This document shows positions 34,401 through 42,800 of a DNA stretch of 64,000 bases, piece by piece. The stretch is taken from positions 62,001 to 126,000 of the forward strand of contig JAUXRX010000010.1 in NCBI GenBank assembly GCA_030681645.1, written 5' to 3'. The notes under the pieces were generated by a model, which was not told the DNA's origin, made no database searches, and saw only the letters and a list, made by a program, of their open reading frames with translations. Both the position numbers and the translations under genes were made by a program. The stretch comes from Archangium sp. GTDB lineage: Bacteria > Myxococcota > Myxococcia > Myxococcales > Myxococcaceae. The number at the start of each line of letters is the position of its first letter. Position 1 is the stretch's first letter.

Positions 34401-36595
34401 TCGATGGTCAGGTCAGGGCGGAAGGGACTTCCATTCACCACGGCGGACTGCGACTTGTGACAGGTGACGTTCGAGCAGGTGCGGGTGGGCTGGCTGTAGC
34501 TGGCGGTCACCAACGGCTGCACCCGCCCCGCGACCACGACGGGGTTGACGCGATCGAAGGCCACGTCGGGCAGGCCGTTGACGTGCTGCGCGAAGCCGGT
34601 GATCGGCACCGGCCCGTACGTCGAGAGCCCTCCCACGCGCCCGGTGGTGTTGAGCCCGGTGACGGTGTCGGCGTGACAGGTGCGGCAGGCGAGCGGCGTG
34701 CCGCCGTGGTTCCAGGCGTGCCCGCTCTCGTTGCCGATGGCGTCGACGAACGAGTGGCTCTGGCCGACCGCCGCGTGCACCTGCGGCTCGGCGGTGCGAA
34801 TGGGGAAGCCGTGACACCCGGCGCAGCCCGTACCCGCGGCACCCCAGGTGACGGTGCGGAAGTTGCGCGACACGTCGAGCGCGAACGCCGGGTACGTCAC
34901 CGGGTAGCCGGCGAAGCTGAAGTCGACGCCGGGACGCAAGACCGGGTTCGGCGTCGCGTACGCGGGCCCTGAATGGCAATACACGCTCGAGCAGGTGCCC
35001 TGCGTGTATGGAATTCCATTCGCATCGGTGAAGGTGGTGGGGCCGGGCGTGTACACCGCCAGCGGCGAGCGCGCCTTGAGCGAGCCCGGCGGCGCGGTGG
35101 GGTTGTACAGCTCGATGTCGGCGCGGCCGCCGCTGAGGTGCCGGCTGCTGTCGGTGGGGTGGCAGTTGCCGCAGCCAAAGGCGTAGCCGGTGGGCGAGGT
35201 GACGGAGGCCGCGGTGGAGAGGCTGCCGTAGATGCGCGAGCCCTGCAGCCCGACGTGAAGGAGGTGCGTGCCCGTCGCGGGCGGCACCGCGTGGCACGAG
35301 CCGCACGCCATCTGCGCCTCGACCTGGCCGTTGACGTGGAGCGAGGGGTCGACGAACGCCCCGGCCGCGTTGATCACCGCGCCGTGGCAGACCGAGCACT
35401 GGTTGTTCGCCGGGTGCGGCGCCGCGGGCGGGAGCGAGTGGCAGGTGCCGCACGCCGCCTGCGTGCCGTCGACGGTGGTCCAGGTGGGCGTGCGGTTCGA
35501 GCCGCCGTCGATGGTCTGGCCATGACAATAGTTGGAACAGGTCGCGCCATTCCACGAAGGCACCGCGCCGCGCGCGACCGCCGTGCCGCTGTAGGTGAGC
35601 TCGGCCGGCGACGGGTCGAGGTGACCGGGGTCGTCGTAGCGCGCCGGCACGGTGTGACAGTCGTCGCAGGTCACCTCGGCGTGCCAGGTGGAGCTGCCCA
35701 GGTGCGCGCGGTGCGCGCCGACCGTGCGCAGCGAGGTGCTGGTGCCCCCCACCGTGTCCCTGGGGGGCGCCGGCGAGGTCTGGTCGCCGTGACACGAGGC
35801 GCAGCCGAGCGCGAGGTCGAGCACGCCGTCGATGTGGCGCTCGCCCTGCGTGAAGATGTCGAGGTGGCAGCTCGCGCACTGAAACGGCGCCGTGGCGGGG
35901 TGCGGGGGCGGGGGTGGCACGCCGTGGCACTGGCCGCAGGTCGCGGCGGGATCGTTCATCCAGTCGGGCCGGGGCCGGGTGGCACCGCCGAGCGTGACGC
36001 CGTGGCAGTAGGTGGTGCAGCTCACGCCGTCGAAGCTCGCGTTCACGTTCGCGGCGGTGGCGACCGGCCCGAAGAGGAGCTCGGCCGGGGAAGCGTCGAT
36101 GTGCCCCGGCTCTTCGATCGTCGCCGGCACCCGGTGGCAGTCTTCGCAGAGCAACGTGCGTCGCCACGACTCGGCGCCGAGGTGCGCCTGGTGAGCGCCC
36201 ACCGTTCGCGCCGTGCGCGCGGTGACGCCGCGCGTGTCTCGCGGTGGCGCGGCGTTGGCCAGGCTGCCGTGGCAGCTCGAGCAGGTCAGCGGCCCGGCGT
36301 CGGGAAGGAGTTGGTTGCCTCCATCCTCCTCGCCCGCGTCGGCCTCGCCTGCATCGACCTCACCGGCGTCCACTTCACCCGCGTCCACCTCACCCGCGTC
36401 GACCTCACCTGCGTCGACCTCACCCGCGTCGGGCGTGCCTGCGTCGCCGTTGCCCGCGTCGACGGCGATCGAGCCGGCGTCGTCCGGCACCCCGGAGTCC
36501 TCGGTCACCACCGGAGGATCCCCGCAGGTGCACCCCGCGGCAGACAAGGTCATGAGCGCGATCAACGCGCCCCGGTAGCCAATCAATCTGCTCAT
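34376..36595 (-). CDS. Large multihaem cytochrome lipoprotein with CX3CH and CX4CH sites (about 17 haems)
   Basis: 739 residues. Lipoprotein signal MSRLIGYRGALIALMTLSAA then GC lipobox. After an acidic 'EVDAG' tandem linker (about 40-95) there are thirteen CXXCH sites (CSSCH, CEDCH, CGQCH, two CASCH, CDDCH, CGTCH, CSVCH, CGSCH, CGNCH, CAGCH, CRTCH, CNVCH), two CX3CH sites (CTTYCH, CSNYCH) and two CX4CH sites (CSSVYCH, CSNVTCH). The CX3-4CH/CXXCH alternation is like the Geobacter family of outer-surface cytochromes. Internal duplication is evident (AHLGAESWR / AHLGSSTWH; HIDASPAELLFG / HLDPSPAELTYS). Probably lipid-anchored at the outer membrane. ATG 36595 is favoured over 36613 because it opens the signal. 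Confidence 0.88.
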   Translation of the reverse strand: MSRLIGYRGALIALMTLSAAGCTCGDPPVVTEDSGVPDDAGSIAVDAGNGDAGTPDAGEVDAGEVDAGEVDAGEVDAGEVDAGEADAGEEDGGNQLLPDAGPLTCSSCHGSLANAAPPRDTRGVTARTARTVGAHQAHLGAESWRRTLLCEDCHRVPATIEEPGHIDASPAELLFGPVATAANVNASFDGVSCTTYCHGVTLGGATRPRPDWMNDPAATCGQCHGVPPPPPHPATAPFQCASCHLDIFTQGERHIDGVLDLALGCASCHGDQTSPAPPRDTVGGTSTSLRTVGAHRAHLGSSTWHAEVTCDDCHTVPARYDDPGHLDPSPAELTYSGTAVARGAVPSWNGATCSNYCHGQTIDGGSNRTPTWTTVDGTQAACGTCHSLPPAAPHPANNQCSVCHGAVINAAGAFVDPSLHVNGQVEAQMACGSCHAVPPATGTHLLHVGLQGSRIYGSLSTAASVTSPTGYAFGCGNCHPTDSSRHLSGGRADIELYNPTAPPGSLKARSPLAVYTPGPTTFTDANGIPYTQGTCSSVYCHSGPAYATPNPVLRPGVDFSFAGYPVTYPAFALDVSRNFRTVTWGAAGTGCAGCHGFPIRTAEPQVHAAVGQSHSFVDAIGNESGHAWNHGGTPLACRTCHADTVTGLNTTGRVGGLSTYGPVPITGFAQHVNGLPDVAFDRVNPVVVAGRVQPLVTASYSQPTRTCSNVTCHKSQSAVVNGSPFRPDLTIECNVCHQY
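36330..36430 (-). repeat. 15-bp tandem coding repeat (EVDAG units)
   Basis: About six 15-bp units each encoding EVDAG (last EADAG) form the spacer between the lipid anchor and the first haem of the cytochrome. In-frame length variation is likely. Confidence 0.85.
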
Positions 36596-36675
36596 CGCGC
36601 CCTCGGCTCCCATCAGACCGAGTGTGGATGAGCCCGGCCACCATCAGGCACGCATCAACTGAAGAGTTTCTAATG

Positions 36676-36933
36676 TCACTGGTTCAGTTCGACGGCGACC
36701 AGCTCGAGGAACTCGCGGGCGTTCTTCGCGCGCGCGACCTTCGCCATGGGCACGTAGAGGTCGAGCTCGGCCAGCACCGCGAAGGCGATCTCCGTGAGGT
36801 ACAGGCTGTCGATGCCGAGCTCGACGAAGGTGCGATCGAGCGTCACCTGCCCGACGTCGTACTTCTCGCCCATGATCCGCTTCGCGTGGACCTTCAGCAT
36901 CTCGAACATCTGCTCCATCGACTGCTCAGCCAT
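36676..36933 (-). CDS. Free-standing acyl/peptidyl carrier protein
   Basis: 85 residues. Four-helix carrier fold with the phosphopantetheine Ser43 in ELGIDSLYLTE. The tail of the preceding methyltransferase gene overlaps its start by 8 bp. The ATG at 36933 is chosen; an in-frame ATG at 36987 would add residues read through the methyltransferase gene. Presumably carries the growing acyl chain, or the malonyl or aminoacyl unit, for the synthase at 39870-44057 or the loading step by the FabH-like protein at 45343-46350. No holo-ACP synthase is in the window. Confidence 0.88.
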   Translation of the reverse strand: MAEQSMEQMFEMLKVHAKRIMGEKYDVGQVTLDRTFVELGIDSLYLTEIAFAVLAELDLYVPMAKVARAKNAREFLELVAVELNQ

Positions 36934-37915
36934 CGCTGCTCCTTCGCGCGCGGTAGACGCCACCGTAGTTCGTGCTGCCGGGTGCATCGCTTCGGGTGAG
37001 CGGGAAGAACGCCACCGCCTCGAACCCGGCCGTCTTCAGGTGACCCTGCCACTGCGCGGGGCCCAGCAGCCGCCCCGAGAAGCTGGGGAGCAGGCCGAAG
37101 GTGAAGTCCATGAAGGGGAAACACGTCCCCTCTTCCGGCGGCGAGACCTCGCCCAGCAGCAGCGTGCCCCCGGGCGCGAGCGCGTGACGGAGGCGCGAGA
37201 GCACGGCGGGCACGTCCTTCGCCAGGTGCACCACGTTGAGCGCGATCGCCACGTCGAAGCCGGGCGTCACGTCCCAGCGTTCCTGGTCCATGTCGAGCAC
37301 CTGAAACCCGAGCCGCTCACCGAACTGCAGCGACCCGCGGGCCTGCTCGAGCAGCAGCGGGGAAAGGTCCGTGAAGAGCAGGTGCGCGCTGGTGCCGTCG
37401 AGCACGCTCTTCGCGGTCCCTCCGGTGCCTGCGCCCAGCTCGAACACGCGCCGCGGCTTCGCCTCACACGCCAGCCGCGCCGTGAGCCGCGAGTAGAACG
37501 AGAAGATGAGGCTCTCGGAATAGAGCTTCCCCACCAGCGAGAAGTCGTTGCGCGGAAAGAGCGCCTCTTCCGCGAGCACCGAGCCGGCCAGCACCGGGTG
37601 CAGCGCATCGAGCCCGCGCAGGAGCCACTGAAAGCCGATGGGGTCGCGCGCCAGCTCGGCTGCGCTCTGCGCCAGCAGCTCACCGTAGCGCACGGCCTTC
37701 GCGAGCCGGGCCGTGGGAAGCCTGCGGCCCCCGGACTCGCGCAGCACGCCCAGCTCGAGCGCGAGCGCGACCAACCTGTCCGCGACCGATTGCGCCCGAG
37801 GGTCCACCTTCACCTCGAACAACCGCAGGTCGCGCACCAGCGCCGTGCACTTCGCAGCGCACAGCTCGTCGTAGATCGCCAGCAGCCGCTCGCGGTCGGC
37901 AGGCAGCTCGTTCAC
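36926..37915 (-). CDS. SAM-dependent methyltransferase (natural-product type)
   Basis: 329 residues. The N-terminal 120 residues are helical and winged-helix-like (VADRLVALALELGVL). The class I Rossmann domain begins with RRVFELGAGTGGTAKSVL (SAM-binding GAGTGG at 161-166), then LLFTDLSP, DMDQER and DVAIALNVVHLAKD; APGGTLLLGEV follows. Resembles the methyltransferase domains embedded in polyketide and non-ribosomal synthases, here as a separate protein. GTG start at 37915 overlaps the upstream stop by GTGA. Likely C-, N- or O-methylates a carrier-bound or free intermediate. Confidence 0.85.
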   Translation of the reverse strand: MNELPADRERLLAIYDELCAAKCTALVRDLRLFEVKVDPRAQSVADRLVALALELGVLRESGGRRLPTARLAKAVRYGELLAQSAAELARDPIGFQWLLRGLDALHPVLAGSVLAEEALFPRNDFSLVGKLYSESLIFSFYSRLTARLACEAKPRRVFELGAGTGGTAKSVLDGTSAHLLFTDLSPLLLEQARGSLQFGERLGFQVLDMDQERWDVTPGFDVAIALNVVHLAKDVPAVLSRLRHALAPGGTLLLGEVSPPEEGTCFPFMDFTFGLLPSFSGRLLGPAQWQGHLKTAGFEAVAFFPLTRSDAPGSTNYGGVYRARRSSDG

Positions 37916-39108
37916 GCGCGCTTCACCTTCGCGCGGATCAGCTCGTGCCCGTCGGCATGCTCGAGGATGGCCGCGGTGTTCGCGTAGAACGAGAGCATCG
38001 ACACCTTGAAGCAGGTCTTCCCCTCGAAGCGCACGAAGCGCAGCGGCGCGAAGGTCATGTCGGTGACCAGCAGGCTGTTCGACCGGCTCGCGCGCAGCCC
38101 CTGCACCTTCTTGAAGCCGGCCGTCTTGCGCATGAAGTCGAGCAGGTGGAAGTCGAGGTTCAGGTTCTCGCGCGTGACCGACTGAATCGACGCGCCGATC
38201 CACTCCGCGCGGGTGCGGGGCGTGGCCGACAGCACCTCGTCGGTGGCGTGCGTGCACGAGACGCCCTTGATGGCGTTGCCGAAGAACTTCGCCGGCACCT
38301 CGCCCAGCACCCGGCGCAGGTCCACCGGGCACACCAGCACCGTCTCCTGGTCTTCGAGCTGCGCGGCCTGGTTCTCCGCGGCCTTGAGCCGGTACGCCTC
38401 CCCCGCGATGGCGGAAAACACGGTCGCCGGCCGCTCGCCATCGGCAGACGCCGCCTGCCGCAGCGCGCGCACCTCGTCGCGGGGAAAGAGCGTGCGCTGA
38501 ACGCCGAGGAAGTCCGAGCGCGACACCTCGGGCTTCGGGCCCTCGCCGATGAAGCCGTGGTTCTTCTTCGACAGCGCGCTCATCGAGCCCAGGTTGAGCT
38601 TGCGCGGGTCGAACTTCATCGCCTCGAAGATGCCCCTGAACACCTCGCGATCGAACGAGGGCGCCTCGACCTTGCGATGGGCGGCCAGCGCCACCCAGTC
38701 CATGAGGAAGTCGAAGAACGCGGCCGCGTCGCCGAGCACGTGCGAGAAGCTGATCAACAGCACGCTGTGCCGCTCGCTGAGCAGGAGCTTGAGTCGCACC
38801 AGCGAGCCCCCGGGCGCGTTCGACGCGGGCTCGAGCAGGTCGATCAGCTTCAGCTCGTCGTCCAGCGGCAGCGTGGCCACCTCGACGCACTCCAGCTTCG
38901 GCGCGGTGTCGAAGTCGCCCAGCGCCAGCACCGTGGGGTCGACCTCGAGCAGCCGGCCCTTGATGGGGAAGTAGACCTCGGCCAGCTCCGCCAGGCTCTG
39001 CGCCATCAGCTTCGGGTCGAGGCGCCCTTCGAACCAGAACCCCATGTTCGAGGGCCGGGAGTCGGGGCCCGAGAAGAACAGGTCGATGGGGCTGAGGCGG
39101 ATCTTCAC
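37912..39108 (-). CDS. BAHD-type (HXXXD) acyltransferase
   Basis: 398 residues. Two-lobe BAHD architecture: catalytic HVLGD at 123-127 (FSHVLGDAAAFFDFL), an N-terminal MGFWFEGRLDPKLMAQSLAEL similar to the opening of plant and fungal BAHD enzymes, and VCPVDLRRVLGEVPAKFFGNAI, matching the conserved R-x-x-x-P...FGN segment. The DFGWG structural motif near the C-terminus is not recognisable. Transfers an acyl group from a thioester (CoA or ACP) to an alcohol or amine. Overlaps its neighbours on both sides by 4 bp. BAHD enzymes are mostly eukaryotic, with scattered bacterial cases, so this is unusual. It probably acylates the pathway product. Confidence 0.8.
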   Translation of the reverse strand: MKIRLSPIDLFFSGPDSRPSNMGFWFEGRLDPKLMAQSLAELAEVYFPIKGRLLEVDPTVLALGDFDTAPKLECVEVATLPLDDELKLIDLLEPASNAPGGSLVRLKLLLSERHSVLLISFSHVLGDAAAFFDFLMDWVALAAHRKVEAPSFDREVFRGIFEAMKFDPRKLNLGSMSALSKKNHGFIGEGPKPEVSRSDFLGVQRTLFPRDEVRALRQAASADGERPATVFSAIAGEAYRLKAAENQAAQLEDQETVLVCPVDLRRVLGEVPAKFFGNAIKGVSCTHATDEVLSATPRTRAEWIGASIQSVTRENLNLDFHLLDFMRKTAGFKKVQGLRASRSNSLLVTDMTFAPLRFVRFEGKTCFKVSMLSFYANTAAILEHADGHELIRAKVKRA

Positions 39109-39836
39109 GCGAGGTTGCGAACGAAGTCGTACATGGGCGCCTCGCCCTTCAGGAACTTCAGATACGCCGCGTGCACGTCGGCCAGCATGCCGCCCTGCAG
39201 GCGGATGGTGCCCCGCAGCGCAGTGAGGATGGCGTCCTTGTCGGCCTGCGTGCTCACCACGTCAGCGATGATCTTCTTCACCTCGTCGGCGTGCTTCTTG
39301 TCGATCTCTCCGTGCTGCACGAAGAAGGTGAGGTTCTTCGCCTCGAGCTTCATGTTCTGCACGATCGCCATCGCGATGGGCGCGAAATATGTATAGCAAT
39401 TCTCTGCCCAGTACGAATACCCCAGCCGCTGTACAGGATTACCGGTGGTGGCGAGCCGGTACACGTAGCCGGTGAAGGCCTCGGTGGCGATGGTGGGCCT
39501 GGGCATCGTCTCGTTGGTGATGTCCACCCCGAGCGAGCGCAGGTCGTGCAGCGCCATCTGCTCGTGCCCCACTTCCTCGAGCGCGTGGTTGAGGCAGTAC
39601 TTCATGTAGCGGATGCTGGTGCTGGTGGGGTTGGCGAGGTGCTGCACCACCAGCGCCTGCGTGATCGCCGAGTGCTTGACGGTGTTGTAGACCTCGCACA
39701 GGTAGATCCCGAGCAGCCGGCGATCATCGAGCCCGTCCATCAGCGCGTTGAAGAACGGGTTGACCTTGACGATCACGTCCCACTCTTCCGCCATCGCCGC
39801 GTCCAACTGCTTGAAGAACGGCTCGATGTCTTTCAT
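39105..39836 (-). CDS. Haem-oxygenase-like putative diiron enzyme
   Basis: 243 residues, all-helical haem-oxygenase fold (TenA/PqqC/CADD group). Candidate metal ligands: Glu48 and His55 (CEVYNTVKHSA, E-x6-H), Glu87/Glu88-His91 in HALEEVGHEQM, and His175-x3-Asp179-x2-His182 (VQHGEIDKKHADE), the HxxxDxxH ligand pattern of haem-oxygenase-like diiron oxidases such as CADD. No haem or thiamine signature. First gene of the left operon, 33 bp from the divergent synthase. Could oxidise an amine or desaturate or cleave an acyl chain; which, is unknown. ATG 39836. Confidence 0.72.
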   Translation of the reverse strand: MKDIEPFFKQLDAAMAEEWDVIVKVNPFFNALMDGLDDRRLLGIYLCEVYNTVKHSAITQALVVQHLANPTSTSIRYMKYCLNHALEEVGHEQMALHDLRSLGVDITNETMPRPTIATEAFTGYVYRLATTGNPVQRLGYSYWAENCYTYFAPIAMAIVQNMKLEAKNLTFFVQHGEIDKKHADEVKKIIADVVSTQADKDAILTALRGTIRLQGGMLADVHAAYLKFLKGEAPMYDFVRNLA

Positions 39837-39869
39837 GAACGGTGCCCCCGGAAAAACGCCTACTCTCGC
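39837..39869. promoter_or_regulatory. 33-bp divergent promoter region of the biosynthetic locus
   Basis: The two operons face away from each other with only 33 bp between start codons, so the promoters must overlap and lie partly inside the opposite gene. No -10/-35 box is convincing. Such close packing implies shared control. Confidence 0.4.
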
Positions 39870-42800
39870 ATGGGGATGACGTCCATTTCCATCGTCGGCC
39901 TCTCGTTCCGGGTGCCCCAGGCCTCGGACCTCGAGGGGCTGTGGACGCTCTTCTCGACCGGGCGCGAGGTGGTCGGACCGGTGCCCGAAGGCCGCTACCA
40001 CGCCGACGCGGCGCTGTTCGAGCGCATGCGCGCGACCGAGAGGCCCGCCACGTTTCTCGGCGCGTTCCTCGAAGACGTCGACACCTTCGACGCGCGGCAC
40101 TTCGGCGTCTCGCCCGTGGAAGCGCGGCGAATGGACCCGCAGCAGCGCCTCTCGCTCGAGGAGTCCTGGCGCGCCTTCGAAGACGCGGGCTTCGAGCCGA
40201 GGAGCCTCAGGGGCAGCCGCACCGGCGTGTTCGTCGGCTCGAGCAACCACGACTACTCGATGTCGATGACCTACGACCTCGAGAACGCCGACATCTTCAA
40301 GGTCATCGGCAACCAGCTGGGGATGATCTCGAACCGGCTCTCGCACTTCTTCGACCTGCGCGGGCCCAGCTTCACCCTCGACACCGCCTGCTCGTCGGCG
40401 ATGGTTGCCATTCACACCGCGATGGACAGCCTGAGGCGCGGCGAGACTGATTTGGCATTGGTGGGTGGCGTCAACGTCATCAATTCCCCGCACCTCACGG
40501 TGGCCTTCTCCCGCGCGCGCATGTTGTCGAACGACGGGAAGTGCAAGGCGTTCTCAGAAGGCGCCGACGGCTACGTGCGCGGCGAAGCGGTCGTCTACTT
40601 CGTGCTGATGCGCACGGAAGACGCGCTGCGCGACGGTCGGCAAATCTACGCCGAGCTGATCGGCTCGGCGGTCAACCAGGACGGCCACACCGAGGTGCTC
40701 ACCGCGCCCAACGTCGACTCGCAGGTCGAGGTGATGCAGTCGGCGATGAAGAGCGCGGGCGTGACGGCGGATCAGCTCACCTACCTCGAGGCGCACGGCA
40801 CCGGCACGCAGGTCGGCGATCGCGTGGAATACCAGGCCATCTCGCGCGCCCTGCGCACCAGCCCCAGGCAGCAGCCCTGCGTCATCGGCACCGCGAAGTC
40901 GTACCTGGGCCACGCCGAGCCCGCATCCGGAATGGTGGGCATCCTCAAGACGCTGGCCTCGCTGCGCCACGACGAGATCCCCCGGCACCGCCACTTCACC
41001 GCGCTGAGCCCCGACATCGCGGAGGACAAGGACTTCATCGCCCTGCCCCTCGCGCCCACGCCGTGGCCGAAGCAGCAGGGGCCGCGCCTGGCGGGCATCA
41101 GCTCGTTCGGCTTCGGCGGCACCAACGCGCACGTCATCCTCCGAGAGGCCGCCACGCTGCGGGCGCCGGGCGTGCTCACGAAGTTCGCCGGCAAGCGGCA
41201 CTGGAAGAAGGAAGAGAAGGCGAAGCCGGCGTCTCTCTCCCTCGACCAGGTGGTGCTCGACCTGCGCGCCCAGGTGGCGGAGTTCCTCTCGGGAGACGCG
41301 GCTGCGGTGAGCGTCGACCGCGCGCTGCTCGACCTCGGCGTCGACTCGCTCGACCTCTTCACCCTGCTCCAACGCGTGGAGTCGCAGTACGGCGTGAAGA
41401 TTCCGCTCGAGCAGGTGCTGCAGCCGGCGGCCACGCTCTCCACGGTGGCTGAGCTGGTGCTCTCGTCCGAACGGGTCGCCCAGCTGGCCAGGCCCCGGAA
41501 GAGCGCCGACGCGTTCTCGATGTTCTCCGCGCAGCCCGGCGAGCTGCCGCCCGAGCGCGGGGAGGCGGAGGCGGTCGCCGCGTACACGAAGAGGACCGCC
41601 GGCTCGAAGCAGCACACCCAGGCCCACCGCGCGGTGTTGTCAGACAATCGCAACACCGCCGGCTTCCGCGCGCGCACGAAGGAGATGGCGTACCCGCTCG
41701 TCGCCGAGCGCGCGAAGGGCTCGAAGCTGTGGGACGTCGACGGCAACGAGGTCCTCGACTTCACCATGGGCTTCGGCGTGCACCTCTTCGGTCACGCGCC
41801 CGGGTTCATCCACGCCGCGGTGCAGGAAGCGCTGCTCAAGGGCGCGCCGCTCGGTCCTCAGTCTCCGGTGGCGGGAGAGGTCGCCGGGTTGATGAAGGCC
41901 CTCACGGGGATGGACCGGTTCACCTTCACCAACTCCGGCACCGAGGCGGTGATGCTGGCGTGCCGCCTCGCGCGCGCGGCGACGGGCCGGGAGAAGGTGG
42001 TCATCTTCGAGGGCTCGTACCACGGCACCTTCGACGGCCTGCTCGGGCGGAGAGAACCCTCGGGCGAAGCGCGGCCCGTCACCGCGGGCACGACCGCCTC
42101 GATGGTCGCCGACCTGATCGTCCTGCCCTGGGCCGACGCGCGCTCGCTCGAGTTCCTCGCGAAGCATGGTGAGTCCCTGGCGGCGGTGCTGGTCGAGCCG
42201 GTGCAGAGCCGGCGCCCCGGCGTGCAGCCCGCCGAGTTCCTGCGCGACCTGCGCGCCGCCACCACGAAGTCGGGCGCGGCGCTCATCTTCGACGAGGTGA
42301 TCACCGGCTTCCGCTGCGGCGTGGGCGGGGCGCAGGAACACTTCGGCGTGCGCGCAGACGTCGCGGTCTACGGCAAGGTGCTCGGCGGCGGCTTCCCCAT
42401 CGGCGCGGTGGGCGGCAGCGCGAAGTTCCTCGACAAGATCGACGGTGGCTTCTGGCAGTACGGCGACACCTCGGCGCCGAGCTACGAGCTGGTCTTCTTC
42501 GCCGGCACGTTCTGCAAGCACCCGGTGGCCATGGCGGCCGCGCGCGCCACGCTGCTGCGCCTGCGCGAGTCGGGAGCCCACGAGCTCGAGGCCCTCAACC
42601 AGAGGACCGCGGCGTTCTGCGCCGACTTGAACCAGGCGCTCACCGCCCTCGGCGCCCCGGTGCAGGCAGTGCACTTCGCGTCGCTCTTCCGGCTGCAGTC
42701 GAGCTCCAACCTCGACCTGCTCTTCGCGCACCTCAACGGCGCAGGCGTCTACGTGTGGGAAGGGCGCAACCTCTTCCTCTCCACCGCGCACTCCGGGGAA

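Noticed and set aside
36330..36430. CRISPR-like or regulatory tandem repeat
   Set aside because: It is a coding 15-bp repeat without spacers.
39171..39869. Extension of the KS-ACP-AMT-C protein upstream of 39870
   Set aside because: It would cover the divergent haem-oxygenase-like gene on the other strand and has no homology; KS starts right after 39870.
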